Shown here: positions 12,594 through 25,445 of the stretch, in pieces
Position numbering within the stretch: the first letter of the stretch is position 1
Layout of the letters: the number at the start of each line of letters is the position of its first letter
Notes under the pieces: model-generated
What the model saw: only the letters and a program-made list of their open reading frames with translations
Database searches by the model: none
What the model was told of the DNA's origin: nothing
Program-made: the position numbers and the translations under genes
NCBI GenBank assembly: GCA_033816765.1
Contig: CM066297.1
Location: 2,474,573-2,538,572 of the forward strand
Direction of reading: 5' to 3'
Source of the DNA: Nothopassalora personata
Taxonomy: Eukaryota > Ascomycota > Dothideomycetes > Mycosphaerellales > Mycosphaerellaceae
DNA: 64,000 nt

Positions 12594-13484
12594 ATGGCCT
12601 CCGCTACTGCCACTGCCACCATGGCCGCGGCTGGATTCGACAAGAAAGCCAGAGACTCTGCTGCCTCGTCTCTGCAGACTCCAGCATCGGGGACGTTCCC
12701 TTCAGAGATGCTCAGTCCTATGGCCACATCGCCCTGCTTCATGAAAAGGGACGACGCCTTGAAGACGCCCATCACCCCACCATCGGCATACCTGGACTTT
12801 CTGAAAAATTACAGTTCGACTGGCCTCATGACTCCGGCTTCCACTGGTACGAGCAGTCGCTTCAGCTTCAACGACAAGCCTTCCGACAGGGCTTCCGAAG
12901 TTCCCAAGTCTACCATGACCCCACCAACATCGCAACCAGCATTGTCCCGCAACACATCCTACGACTCAAACGTCACCGACCAAAGCAACGCAAGCTCAAA
13001 CAGCAATGCAGCTGCTCAACCACGAAGAAGAGGCTCAAGACCCGACTCGCCTCGCATCATCATCCCACCCTCACCCTTCGCCAAACCAGCACCAAGATCA
13101 GCCCGCACACCACGACGCCTAGCCATCCCACAATCACCTTTCTCACCCGCTCTAGGATCCGCACAGACCACCGCCTCAATGCCCTCTCCATATTCTTCAA
13201 CCCCGCTCAGCGCCGCACCATGGAGTGCATCTTTCTCACCGCGGGAGCACAGCGATGCAATCAATCAACCTGGCAAGGTCCACGTCCGACATGTCGTAAG
13301 ACGGACCGTCACATACTGCCGCACCCCTCTCGTCGAACCTGCACCGCGCGGCAAGAGACGAAAGCTCGATACCGACGAGGCCGACTCGAAGGCTTCATCG
13401 AATAAAGCGGATTCGGAGGAACCGCCTGTCAAGGTGGAGCGGATAGAGGAGCTTGCGACTCAGTCGTCATCGAGCGAAGCATGA
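12594..13484 (+). CDS. Proline/serine-rich fungal protein of unknown function
   Basis: Single-exon model of 296 aa. I do not recognise a named family. The protein is low-complexity and Ser/Pro/Thr-rich, with two short conserved-looking islands: an N-terminal KTPITPPSAYLDFLKNYSS (about residues 57-75), and a C-terminal VRRTVTYCRTPLVEPAPRGK followed by basic RRK, which could be a nuclear localisation signal. Several SP/TP sites suggest phosphorylation. The frame is open upstream to an ATG at 12423, but the 12594 ATG sits in a strong context (gacATGG) and begins the compositionally typical part; the upstream 57 residues are Leu/Cys/Arg-rich and look like translated leader. Confidence 0.72.
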   Translation: MASATATATMAAAGFDKKARDSAASSLQTPASGTFPSEMLSPMATSPCFMKRDDALKTPITPPSAYLDFLKNYSSTGLMTPASTGTSSRFSFNDKPSDRASEVPKSTMTPPTSQPALSRNTSYDSNVTDQSNASSNSNAAAQPRRRGSRPDSPRIIIPPSPFAKPAPRSARTPRRLAIPQSPFSPALGSAQTTASMPSPYSSTPLSAAPWSASFSPREHSDAINQPGKVHVRHVVRRTVTYCRTPLVEPAPRGKRRKLDTDEADSKASSNKADSEEPPVKVERIEELATQSSSSEA

Positions 13485-15026
13485 TCTTGTTCACGAACGA
13501 CTTGAGTACTTGACCACCATCGCCCGCGGCATTGTTCCATTGAGCGACTTTCGCAGTGTCATCAATCGACAGTGCCACATCATCTGGATGACGATGTCAA
13601 CACTATTTTCTTCGACGACTTACGATGGATACCACTCTGTTGAGCGACGCGACGAAGCCTTCGAAAGCCTGGCGCTAGCGGCTCAGACAACTGTTTTTGG
13701 ATATCATGGGTGGCGCAATGTGGCGCACGCCATTTGTTTGGATTCATTTTTTGCTTGTTTCGTGCCATCTAGGAGAGATGGATTGTCCTTTTTGTCTCTG
13801 TTCAGACCAATCTCTCGAGAGAAGAGCCGAGATAATATTCGCTAGATAGAAGGGAGTCGTGGGACCTGAAAAATTGTCCATGAAGAAGACATTTTACATT
13901 ATCAACACCGACCGCAGCATTGCTCTTGTTCTTCGATGACGTCCACAATCAGGCTCAGGCAAAAGGCGAAATGACCTGACCAACAACGCTCGAGTGACGG
14001 ATGCCCCATTCAATTCTGACAAGACCACGTATCAGTCTTCCTGATCCAATCTGGCACATGGCGGCAAAGCCCCAGACTTCCCTCGCCCTGCCTTTGAGAA
14101 ACTCCAGCGATAATGGTCGTCAAAGGACAGTCGGGTCCCAGCGGTATATGTAAGTCCCTAGAGTATTCACATGCAGGACGAGGAAGTAAGAGGGTGTCTC
14201 CATGTGAGTCTCACTGACTCGGCCACGCGGTATTTAATATTATTCGCATTGGTCCTCGCTGCGGGAAGACGGGATGCGCAAGACCGTGCTTTTCCAACTT
14301 GCTCTTCGACGCAAACCCCGGCCATCACGAACGCGGGCGGCGGATCAAGCGGTGTGTCATGTGAGCAGTCACCATGCGAAGTTGCGTCCATCTCCACTTA
14401 ATTCCTTCCACACACATCACAATAGTCTTCAACGATAGTCAGCTTCAACCACCACATCTCGCCACAACCGACCTCATTCATTCCACAACGCCCCTACTAC
14501 GGCTCCTAAGTCCGCATAGCACCCAACCCATCGGTCTTTACACCCGACAAGGGCCGCGCCTCGGCTCCGTCTCGCTCCGCATACTTCTTCTGCTTCCACC
14601 CGTGGGCACATCGGACACACTCGGAACCATCACAGTCGTTCATGCGGGAAACATCTCAAAGCCGAAATCTGTTCGTCGGGAGAAGTCGCGCCGAGTGCGG
14701 CTGACCTCTATGCAGGTCCTCATAGAACGTCGGTTACGCAGACGACGTAGTTATGTATTTCCGCTGTAGAGCCCTCTGGGAGCTTTATCTGATCACGGGA
14801 CCTCGGTCGGAAGGCAGAAGAAAGATGGCGGAATACGGCTGCGTCAGATGTCATCTTTCGTTAGGTAAAGTCGCAGTCACATGCTGAAGCACATGGTATC
14901 TCTTCCTTGCGGCATCCTCCTGATAACAACAGCATTTGCCTTGGCATACAAGCGAACAAGCAGAGCGCCCATAGCTACACATTCATTATCGACTGCCCAA
15001 GCATTTCGTGTCAAGATCCCATCTCC
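13485..15026. other. Intergenic, convergent with pyruvate carboxylase
   Basis: 1.5 kb between two 3' ends. A short ATG frame at 14113 (MVVKGQSGPSGI) runs into a perfect-looking donor gtaagt at about 14150, and an open frame at 14171-14401 has a hydrophobic stretch (YLILFALVLAAG). I could not join them into a frame-consistent gene, so a small multi-exon gene here remains only possible. Confidence 0.4.
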
Positions 15027-18000
15027 TTACTTGGCGATCTTGCAGATGAGATCCTGCGAGTCGACAGAGTCTCCCTCCTTGACGCTGAGAGACTCGACCT
15101 TTCCAGAGTGTGGTGCCGAGATGACCATCTCCATCTTCATGGCTGATAGAATGGCGATTGGATCTCCCTTGTTCACCTCGTGGCCTTCTTGTGCACGAAC
15201 TTCGACAACCATACCTTGCATTGGTGCACCGACCTGGCTGCTGTCGCCTGCTTGAGCCTTTGGTCTCGTCTTGTTCTCGATCGAGGCGTGTTGGTCCTGG
15301 ACAGTGACTTGTCTCATCTCACCGTTGGTCTCGAAGAAGACCTCGCGGTTGCCAGTCTGCTCGCTGAGTGGGCCAACTGCCAACAGCTTCAAGATGATGA
15401 TCTTACCCTTCTCAAGCTCAACGTGGAACTCCTCGCCAATCTCTGGCTTGTTGAGAAAGTTTTTCGTTGGCAGGACGGAGAGATCACCATACTTGGCTGT
15501 CCACTTCTTGTAGTCCTCGAAGACCTTCGAGTACATGACGTAGCTGGCCACGTCGGTCTCGGAGCAGCCACCGTACTCCTCTTTGAGCTTCTCGCGAACC
15601 TTGTCGAAGTTGATCGGATCGAAGTAAAGACCTGGTCGCTTGTCCATCTTTCGACGATTGCGGAGTGCCTTTGATCGCAGAGGTTCTGGGAAGCCGCCGT
15701 ATGGCTGACCCATCAAACCCTCGAAGAATTCCAGCACGGATGATGGGAAGTCAAGCTGGTCGGCCTTTTCGTGAACATCCTCTGGAGTGAGCTGGTTAGA
15801 GACCATGAACTGCGCAAGATCACCCACAACCTTCGACGTAGGTGTGACCTTGACAATGTCACCGAGGAGGTCGTTGGCCTGTTCGTACGCCTTCTTGGTT
15901 TGTGCCCACTGCTCTCCAAGACCCTGCTGTGATGCCTGGAAGATCAGGTTCGTGAGCTGACCACCCGGGATCTCGTGCTCGTAGACTTCCGGATCGGGTC
16001 CAGTGAGCCAAGCCTCGAAAGGCGAGTACAGCATACGGACTTGTGCCCAGTACTGATCGATGGATCGGAGGTAGTGTGCGTCGAGTCCAGACTCGTAGTC
16101 ACTGCCCTCAAGCGAGGCGACCAAGGCGCCAATGCTGGGCTGCGAAGTGGTTCCCGACATACTATCGGTGGCGGCGTCAACCGCATCAGCGCCAGCCTGC
16201 GCGCAGGCAACCATTGAGGCTACACCGGTACCGGCCGAATCGTGAGTGTGGACGTGAATCGGAAGATCGGGGTATTTCTTGCGAATGCTGCCAACGAGCA
16301 GAGTAGCAGCCTTTGGCTTGAGCACACCAGCCACTAAGACATCGTTAGCGAGCTGTCATCATGCCAGAGTTTATGAGTCAACTGACTATCCTTGATACCG
16401 AGGATGTGTGCGCCCATGTTGACAATGCGGTCAACACAATTCATGTAGTAGTCGAGGTTGTACTTCTTCGCGGGGTTCTACACCACCTGTTAGTTTCTGC
16501 CGCAATTTTCTATGAAGCAGTAGACAAGAAGAGAGGTCCGGGTAGCCACGGTCCGTGCGATATCTACTAGGAACATGAGTGGCCAAAGTCCAAGAATCTC
16601 CGAGCAGTCCACCTGTGCGATATCTCCAGAACAAGGATGCCGTCAATGATGAGATGAGCCCCAACTCCGCCTAAAGTGTCGCTCAGGATCAGTAGAGAAC
16701 GTTATTGACTGGGGGGCCAGGTTGCCGCTGTGTAAGTCAAATGTGACAATCGCGAGGCCAGTTTGAGGTGAGGCCTGCGGATGGGACGTCGTCCAAACTG
16801 GTCTCAATGGCCAGTGTTCACCGCGATCGTTTTGAGGGATCAGTGGAATTGCCAAACGAGAGACACGTTCGGAGACAAAGATAGCAGCAATGATGGCGAT
16901 TCCTTGCGACGAGGTGATCGGGATGTGAGGTCGTGGGTGTTGGAAGTGAATGTGAGCGTGATCCGGGTCCAGAGTGTAAACATGACTGCCAATGGCATCT
17001 TGCTGACGGCAGGTGGTCCAGGCAGAAACGTGTCCGAGGGGCGGTTAGTAGCATCGCTTCGCCACTGTCAAAAGAAACAACCAAAATCTACGTACCAACA
17101 TGTCACTATTCAAATGTCAGCATGAGTCCACGATATATAGACGAGAATGAACGAACCCCGAATAGCAGACTGTTCCTTCCGCGACACCACCAGCCTTTAG
17201 GACAGCCTTGATACCGACCTCAAGCTGCTCCATATCGTTGAGTGCGTCAAAGACACGGAATATGTCCATTCCGTTCTTTTTTGCCTGCTCACAGAAGTGG
17301 TAGATGGCATTGTCCGGTAGCGAAGAGTACGCCACACCGTTGGCACCACGCAGCAACATCTGGAATGGGATGTTTGGCACGGCCTTCCTCATCTTCCGAA
17401 GACGGTCCCAAGGGTCCTCGTACAAGAATCGCATGGCCACATCGAATGTCGCACCTCCCCAGCACTCCAAAGCCCAAGCGTTGCTGAGAGCATGGCTGGT
17501 CTGTTTGGCAATGTTGAGAAGATCGATTGTTCGCATCCTCGTAGCAAGCAACGACTGGTGGGCGTCACGCCATGTGGTATCCATGATCAAGCATCCCTTG
17601 TTCTTTCTGACTGCCTTCGCGAAGGCATCTGGACCTTGCTCTGTGATGATGTTTCTCCAGCCGGTCTCGCACGGCTTGCTGGTATCGACCTTGTTGCCCT
17701 GGGCGTCTGTAAGGTCTGGGATGACAACTTCGCTCTTGAGCTTCGACTCGCCAATTTGGCCAACGACTTGTGGTCCGTTGACGATAAGCTCGCCAAGGTA
17801 GCCAAGAAGCTTTTGGGCACGGTTCTGACTGCCAACGAGGTTGAACAGCTCGGGTGTATCGTCGATGAAGGTTGTCCAGCAGCCGCTGTCGATGAACGTC
17901 TGGTGCGTCAAGAGGGAGGTAAGGAAGGGAATGTTCGTTTTGAGACCGCGGATACGGAACTCAACCAGTGCTCGGAGCACCTTTCGGCGGGCGATCTCGT

Positions 18001-19477
18001 AGGTCGAACCGTGGCAGGTGCACTTCACCAACATGCTACACTGAAGTCAGCAATCATTCAAATCTTTACTCGGTGATGATCGTCCCGTACCTGTCGTAGT
18101 AGGGAGTGATGACAGCTCCGGAGAATCCATTTCCACCTGTGAAGAACGATTAGTCTTTCCTCCTAGCTGGTAGACAGAGGGACAGACCATCAAGACGGAC
18201 TCCGTTACCTCCCGCAGATCTGTAAACTTCAATCTTGCCTGTATCTGGGCTGAAGCCATTGGCTGGGTCCTCAGTCGTGATACGGCACTGAATAGCGAAA
18301 CCACGGGTTGAAATCCGGTCTTGCGTCAGACCAAGCTGCTCCAGCGAAGCACCGGCTGCGATCTGGATCTGAGCGGCCACAATATCGATGCCAGTAATCT
18401 CCTCAGTAATTGTGTGCTCGACCTGAATACGCGGGTTGATCTCGATGAAGTAATGGCGGTTCTCCTGGTCAACCAAGAACTCTGCAGTACCAGCATTGCG
18501 GTAGTTGGCGTTCTTCGCAAGTCTGACCGCATCGTTGAGGATTGCATCTCTCGTCTCTTGTGGCAGGTCCTTGGCGGGTGCCAATTCCACAACCTTCTGA
18601 TGTCTCCGCTGGACCGAGCAGTCACGCTCGTACAAGTGAACCACGTTACCGTAAGAATCTCCAAGAAGCTGGACTTCTATGTGCTTTGGCCTGTAGAGGA
18701 ATCGCTCGATGAAGACTGTGCCGTTGCCGAAGGCTGACTTGGCCTCGGAGGTGGCTCGCTCGAAGGAATCCTTCAAGTCCTCCTGCTTCCAGACCACACG
18801 CATACCACGGCCACCCCCACCGAAGGCGGCCTTGATGATGATTGGGAAGCCATATTCGTCTGTGAACTCCTTGGCGGCCTCGAACCTCTCGACAGGTCCT
18901 GGGGTTCCGGGCACTGTTGGGACCTCTGCCTTTGCTGCGAGTGTTCTGGCCGAGACCTTGTCACCAAGGTCATTGATGGTCTCTGGTCGTGGTCCAACCC
19001 AGATGATACCGGCTTTCTCGACGGCCTTGGCGAATTCGTAGTTCTCACTGAGGAAGCCATAACCCGGGTGAATCTAGACACAACGGATCAGCTTATGCCT
19101 TCAAGACGTCGAGTCTTCGAGTTACATACCATGTTGACACCGTGCTCCAAAGCAATCTTGATGATAGCATCCCCAGCGAGGTAGGCACCCACAGGTGTAA
19201 ACTCTCCTCTCTTGCCAATGACATAGGCCTCGTCGGCCTTCTGCCTGTGCATAGAGAGACGATCTTCATGACTGTACACGGCCACGGTCTGCAGAGACAG
19301 CTCGTGTGCAGTACGGAAGATTCTGATTGGGATTTCTCCTCTGTTAGCTACGAGGATCTTGTTCAGCTGCATGATGGAGCTGTTCGCTCGCAGACGGGAG
19401 TGCACAGTGTTGGCATGTTGGTGAGTGTCGCCGTCCGCATGAGGGGTGCCAAAGTCGCCGTCCTGTTGCTGCGACAT
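15027..19477 (-). CDS. PYC1: Pyruvate carboxylase
   Basis: Biotin enzyme converting pyruvate, bicarbonate and ATP to oxaloacetate (anaplerosis, gluconeogenesis). Exons 19477-19130, 19073-18188, 18136-18091, 18035-17157, 17105-17096, 16477-16387, 16333-15027 give 1188 aa, the usual fungal length. The biotin carboxylase domain starts at [20 protein letters not shown], with the ATP-grasp glycine loop GGGGRGMR and [10 protein letters not shown]. The carboxyltransferase domain has [16 protein letters not shown] and the [11 protein letters not shown] metal site. The carboxyl-carrier domain ends with AMKM, the biotinylated lysine being about residue 1153. No mitochondrial presequence is evident, as in cytosolic fungal enzymes. 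The fifth exon is only 10 nt and is followed by a 618-bp intron; both are required to give YSGDMLNPAKKYN. Confidence 0.96.
16478..17095 (-). other. 618-bp intron of the pyruvate carboxylase gene
   Basis: Donor gtacgt follows the 10-nt microexon and the acceptor ggtgtag precedes AACCCCGCG. All other introns of this gene are 51-56 bp, so this one is about ten times longer. I see no long coding frame or RNA gene in it. Confidence 0.8.
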
Positions 19478-20994
19478 GCTGGGCGGATTCGTTGTTGCCG
19501 TCCGAGATTACCACCACAGCCCGTGTTCGTCCCCGGGGTATAAGTATATGCTCAAGGAAGAGCGTGAGACAGTCGGATGTGGACTGAGGACAAGAACCGT
19601 TTAGTCAATGGCAACGTTTTGATTTGGAGCTCTCAGCTCTCTGAGGAGCTCACCGGCAGCAAGGCGAGCTTCGCTACCGATTGACGCGGGGCAACTTTTT
19701 TAAGGTTAATTGTTCTTCTCCGAGAAGAATTCGTCGTCGTCGGACTTTCAGCGTGTGCGATGCTGCTGATTGTTATCGTCGAGGAGTTGATCGTGGAGAG
19801 GGCGGGCCGTAGAAACGTGTTTCCGGGTCAAAGTGCAGCGGAGGAGAAAGCAGCAGAGACTCACTCCTCTTTGTCTCTGGCTTCGCTGCTGTTCCAGTGT
19901 TCCCTATCCGCTCCAACTCGTCGCCCGGAGTAACCACGCTCCAAAACCGACCCTGTCCGACCATGAAACACAACGCTGTGCCAAGGGCCCGACAACGAGC
20001 ACGCCGAGCCTTGGTGATTGCATCAAGTAAGGATCGCAGCAGTCACGGATCACGTCCCGCTCAACCGCCGCAGGAACCACAGTCCAGCTGCCTCCACACC
20101 GACACAGGAGGCGGTATGATGAGCCAGCGATCGTTGGGAAAGTCCGTCTCGTGCTGCACGCTATATCGAAAGTCGCAGACGCTCTACCTGATCTTCAGAG
20201 TGATGAAAAGGTCCCGACATGTGATCGATCGACGCCAGGCAGGTGTCGCCGCGCACACTGCCCCTGACAAAACAAGTGACCACGGATATCCTTACCAAAC
20301 TGCGGTAGGGCTCGCTCCAATGATAGCGCCCAAAAGTGGCACCAAACTGTTCGCAGAGCGCGATATAGTCGAACGCTCGACTCCCACTTGTCTGTAGCAA
20401 TTAACGCGCGAGATATTTAGTATAAAAGAGTCGCAACTGTGGTGAACTCCTCCAGTCAGGGGCTGTGCGCGGACGCGACAAGAATTTTGGTATAGGCGGC
20501 ATACAACCGCCACGTCAGTACCATCGCGAGGATATCATCTCATCCCACGCCAAGCCCACAACGTCAACAACAAACGCATTCGTCCGACAACCCCAGAACA
20601 CCAAGCTTCCACTACCATCTTGGTAGACGCAATGCAGGACCGATTGCCTCGCATGTCCTACGTATGGCCCTGTTCAGTAGTGTTTCGCACGTTTCGTACG
20701 AATCCGCAGCCAATAGCGCCAAGATCTTGAAATGCTGACGAGGACAAAGGCATATGCGGAAGCAAGATCAATCCACCCATCCTCTATCATTACAGTCTGT
20801 CTCTATGCTCCGTCGTAGTTCTGTTGATTGAGTCAAGAATGCCAGTACTGTACAGCCTTCCTTTCCAAACGCCTTGCAATGCTGATGGGTATCTCTAGCA
20901 ACCATGCCACGCTTTTATTACAACAGCTCTTGTCCTGTTTCCTGAGCTGCACACAAGCCTCGCTCGAGACGCCATAATCAGTACCGTCTGCTAA
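19478..20994. other. Intergenic between PYC and MFS transporter
   Basis: 1.5 kb containing the pyruvate carboxylase promoter (minus strand) and the 3' flank of the transporter gene. No supported gene seen. Confidence 0.55.
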
Positions 20995-22829
20995 CTATGC
21001 AGCGGCCATCTCGATTCTCTTCCCCTTCACGCTCTTCCACTCGAATAGAATGGCGCCGAAGAATGACACAGCAGCCATGGCAACGCCGACGTAGAATGTC
21101 TCCATGAGGGAATCATTGTACGCCAATCGCACGCCAGATAAGTACTGCGCGGGGATGACTTGTTGCAAAGTCGTTGCACCAGCGCTCATTACAGCCGCGG
21201 GATCGAGGTCTGGCACGATCGCCTTGACATTGTGCAGAAGTCGGTTTGTAAAGACGTTCTGCGCGACACTGATGAACAGTGCGCCTCCTATAGTTTGCGA
21301 GAACATGACGATAGCCGTTCCGATGGGGATGTCTGGACCTGGAAGTACTGCTTGGACTGCGATGAGAGTCTGCTGCATTCCCAAGCCAATTCCGGCACCG
21401 TAAATGACTTGGTAGCCGATCCATTCAGAGCTGCCAGTTGTGGGCGTGAAAGTTGAGAGCATACCGGCGCCGACGGTCATGAGGACACTGGAGGCGATGA
21501 CGAACGGGGTATAGTACCCTACGTATGTGATGATGCCTCCAGCGATGAGCGAGAAGATGACCAAGCTCAGGATGGATGGAATGTTCATGATACCAGACTT
21601 TGTCGCCGAGACGCCTTTGATAGCCTGAAACCAGATGGGGAGGTAGTACACGAAGACGAAGAAGCTGGCTCCCAAGGTAGCGCCGAACCACGCTGCTGAG
21701 GCCACAGTGCGGTTCTTGATGACACGAGGTGGGACTGTCGCGTTCTCCTTCTTCCAGAGTTGAACACCAATCCAGGAAATGAGGAGGACCGCGAAGACAA
21801 CAAGCAAAGCAATGATTCTCCCACTGGACCACGGGTACTTACTTCCGCCCCACTGCAGCGCAAGAAGCAAGCAAATGATCATCGGCAGGAAGATAGTCGT
21901 GCCGATGATGTCAAACTGCTCGGACTTCGCTTTGAATCCCACAGCCAGTGCCTTCTTCGCCTTGCCTGGTGAATAGAAGAGGATGATGAACAAGATGGTC
22001 ACAGCTCCAATGGGAAGATTGATGTAGAAGCACCAGCGCCACGAGACATGGTCGGTGAATGCTCCTCCCATCAGCGGGCCCGCGACAGAGGCGATGCCGT
22101 ACATGGCTCCAATACAGCCAGTGTATATCGGACGCTTGACGAGCGGGACAGTATTGGCGACGATAAGAATGGCTCCAGAGAAGATACCTGCGGATCCTAG
22201 TCCAGCTACTGCTCGACCGACTATGAGCGCTTCACTGTTCGGTGCTGCTCCACAGACTGCTGACCCGATCTCGAAGATGGCCAAGGCGATGAGGTATACC
22301 CATTTGATCGAGTAGAAAGTGTAGAGCTTGCCGAAGAACAGCTGGAATGCGCAAGTGGTGAGAAGATAGCTGCTGCCATACCATCCGACATCATCGATGG
22401 ACTGCGACGATTGTTAGTAGATGCGGTACATTGAGGTGGTGGCAAATCCCATACCTTGAACTGATCCGTGATCTTGGGTATAGCTGTGCTGATAATTGTG
22501 TTGTCTAGTGCCATGCAGAAGACTGACAGACATAGGGCGATCGTAATGAGCGCAAGCTTCATGGCCTTGGGATACTCTACATCGTCCTCGTCTGCATGGG
22601 CGTCAACGTCGACATTAGGTTGCTTCTCGGCGGCTGGCACTTCGGGGTCCTCGTGGGATGATGGGTGCAGATCCGCTGTGAGGGCAGCAATAGTAGTCTT
22701 CTCGCCCGTGCCGTCGTGGACATCGCTCCTGCTAGACTGCGATATGGACTCCGACTCGGACGTGACCTTGGTGTCATCCACATTGGTCTCTTTGTCCATA
22801 TTGGTCTCTTTGCTGTTGAAAGACTTCAT
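20995..22829 (-). CDS. MFS transporter, DHA2 (14-TM drug:H+ antiporter) family
   Basis: Probable plasma-membrane proton-driven exporter of toxic or secondary compounds. Exons 22829-22455 and 22401-20995 (intron 53 bp, branch CTAAC) give 593 aa. The N-terminal ~85 residues are acidic/Ser-rich and cytosolic. The first helix carries the DHA2 motif [17 protein letters not shown]. Later motifs include the glycine-rich [12 protein letters not shown], the antiporter motif C region [20 protein letters not shown] followed by FYINLPIGA, and some 14 hydrophobic segments. The C-terminus is the short basic tail [13 protein letters not shown]. No biosynthetic gene cluster adjoins it, so a specific substrate cannot be proposed. 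Confidence 0.92.
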
Positions 22830-24003
22830 CTTGCTGGTAAAGCTTTTGCTTGGTCGCGATGGTGTGCGCTCGATGCCCGGGCCGTCTCACGGGCGAGATG
22901 AGAGAAGTGGCGAGCTGAGGTATCCAACGAAGTGATTGGCGACGGGTGTTGTAGATGAATGCATGCAAGTCCTTGTTATGAAAGCAGAGTGCAGTGGACA
23001 ACGGACGGAACCGGACTTTGTGGGCGACGAGATCCCGTTTGGGCAGGCAGCCACCGATGAGTTAGCGGGAAGGTGGTATCACTGATAAGAAGAAAAAGAT
23101 CGCAGCAGCGGCAGCGGCAGCAGCAGCAGTAGCAGTGACAGGTGCATGCACTGCGAATGCGAGCCAAGCCCTCGGCACAACCGCCTGATGATGAGATGGA
23201 ACGAGCATACGTACGGAGCTATTCGCCCGTGTCTGTCGGCGAGATTGTTCCCGGTGTGCATTCCGCCGGTCGAGAAGCTGTCATCGCTCTTTGTTTGCGG
23301 CGTTCAGCAGCGTTTGCTCTGTTTAGCACTGCGCCGCTTCACGTCGTACAATGCCATCGACCGGTCAACGCTGGAGTCGCCGCGTGTGCTGGAGTGTCAG
23401 CTGCGATGCGATAGGTTCTACGATATATACGGTGTGAGATTAGCATCATCTTCGTACCACATTCGCGTGGCAGCACCTCATGTGAAGGAGATAATGCAAG
23501 ATCTGTGATCGGGCAGCTCGCCACATCGCCTAGCGACAAAGTATGACGACATCTCCTTATAGTTCTTATAGTTCTAAATGACAACGGTCCCGCTGTTCTA
23601 GAAGCAACATCTTGCTATACGCTGTGTGATTGGCGCAGAGGTACGACAGGGGTCTGTAGTAGCTTCCTTGGTCCTTACCTTCTCCTCAATCTTCTACGAG
23701 CCTATTTCTACTACAACACTCGACATTGGACATGACCGTCATAAGGATCACTATGTGCAGCACGTGTCCGAACAGCCTTGCTGGCAGCCACAATCAGGAA
23801 GTGCAAAGATCCGCCATCCGTGAGTCTTCCTCTTCACGCCGCTGCTCCCTGTCTTTGTCGAATGTGGGTGACTCAGCTGCAGCCACAAGCGTCGAAGAAC
23901 ATTGGCGCTCCCGCCGGCCAGATGGTTGCCCCATGACATCGTACGGCAGCAGTCATGAACATTGCGTGGGTTTCACGATCTTGCCGACATCCCTTCGATG
24001 ACC
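22830..24003. other. Intergenic, transporter promoter
   Basis: 1.17 kb upstream of the MFS transporter. It has an imperfect GCAGCA/GCAGCG tract at 23102-23136. No convincing gene was found on either strand. Confidence 0.5.
23102..23136. repeat. GCAGCA/GCAGCG trinucleotide tract
   Basis: Imperfect GCA/GCG trinucleotide run about 270-310 bp upstream of the MFS transporter start. Confidence 0.7.
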
Positions 24004-25084
24004 TCAAGTCCCTGCTTTGACGATACTACCTCCATCTGGCCCATGGCGGTACCTTAAGTGGAGTACCCAAGGATCGAAAAGTCGACTTCTCCACCAAGGA
24101 CATACAGCACTATCCGCCCGTGGTCGTGTTTGATCTCGACCAACACTGCCAAAGAAAACCACCAGGACAGCGAGATACCTGTAAGCGTTGATCAGTTGCA
24201 TTTATGCCTGCCCACGTTCTGGGCGATACTCACGCCGCAGAAGTTCCAAAAGCCTCATGCGGCCGAGCAGAAGTAATAGCCCTCAGGATCAAGGCAAAAG
24301 CCAAAGGGAATGACAGCAGCACAGCGATGCTCTTCCCAGTGCTGTCACCAATCCTCGACAATGCATAGATCTGGACCACGAACATTAGGGGCACCAGCAA
24401 GAGCAGTGACAGAGAAATGCTGCCGGTTGATTTCTCGCTGGCGCGATTCTGCGTATACCCACCAATTTAGGCCACGCTCGTTGGTGTCCTTATACAGTTT
24501 GTAGGCATATTCGACGAATGCGCCAATATATGCATGATCCCTCGCGCCGCGAAGGGATGAGGTCGTTGCCTCTGGACAATATCCATTTCAGCGCCCTCGC
24601 CAGCGGTGGCTTGACATTCATGGCAAAAGCGCCTGACGTTGCGATACTCATAGCCAGCTGTCTTCTCGCAGCAAGTCATCTGCTGGACAGCAGCGACAAG
24701 GCTGGCGTACTCCTTGAACTTGACCTCGACCCGATCAATGATTTCCTGGCGTCCTTCTGTTCCTGCGGGTTACGACGCCTTCGACTTGCCAATCAACGGT
24801 GTGGTACGGGATCTTCGCCAGGTTCTTCTCGTTCCATTCAGCTTGATCATAGGCTGATTACTCCTCCTCCGAGCACGTTGCATTGACTGCTGCAGCCGCA
24901 GTAACTGGGTTGCCGCCTGTTTGGCATTTCGGCCTCCGAAGCATTGTTCGAAGCCGATGAGGCGGGGAAACGGCAGTGCTGTCGGCTGATAGTCATTGTA
25001 TACGCTCTTTTGTGCTGCGACGATGGCGACGATAATTTTCCAGGTTGTTCTGGTTTGTGGTTGTTTGGCAGAGATGAAGTCCAT
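24004..25084 (-). pseudogene. DUF6594-like membrane protein gene, probably disrupted
   Basis: Pieces of one protein can be read in order on the minus strand and match the layout of fungal DUF6594 proteins. First comes LPFPRLIGFEQCFGG...QLLRLQQSMQRARRR. A candidate 97-bp intron (gtaatc...cccgcag, about 24760-24860) leads to RQEIIDRVEVKFKEYASLV and VRRF. A different frame then gives LKWILSRGNDLIPSRRE. A candidate 47-bp intron follows. Two hydrophobic helices come next (SLSLLLVPLMFVVQIYALS and SIAVLLSFPLAFALILRAI), then ARPHEAFGTSAA, a 3' intron with donor gtgagt and acceptor ttacag, and YLAVLVVFFGSVG. The change of frame after VRRF is not explained by any splice I can find, so a frameshift is likely. 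Start ATG proposed at 25084. Family assignment is from memory of the family's shape and is moderate. Confidence 0.5.
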
Positions 25085-25445
25085 CAGTGAGGTTGTTTCC
25101 TCGGCGTTAGCTGTGGCAAGGACCGCCAAAAACTACAGCCAACCACGAATCTTCATCTCTGCTTTCCACGACACCAACAAGATTCCCACCAGTGTTCAAA
25201 GGTCATCAAACAGAGATCATGTCACCGACGATCCTTTGAGGCAGTGTGGCATGCATGATTCATCGAGGCTCCGCGCCGACATAGTCACGAAGCCACCGCA
25301 AATGGGGCCGGAACGGTAACGACAGTCTTGATACAGTCTGGCCTACTTCGCAGGATCGAGCGCTCTCCAGATTTGCTCACGTTCTGGGCATCTCTGCCTT
25401 CTCCCCGCCGGGCCAGCCCGCCAAAATCACGCTCAAGAAGGACCT
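25085..25445. other. Short intergenic gap
   Basis: 361 bp between the DUF6594-like remnant and the zinc-binding protein gene. Nothing recognised. Confidence 0.5.
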
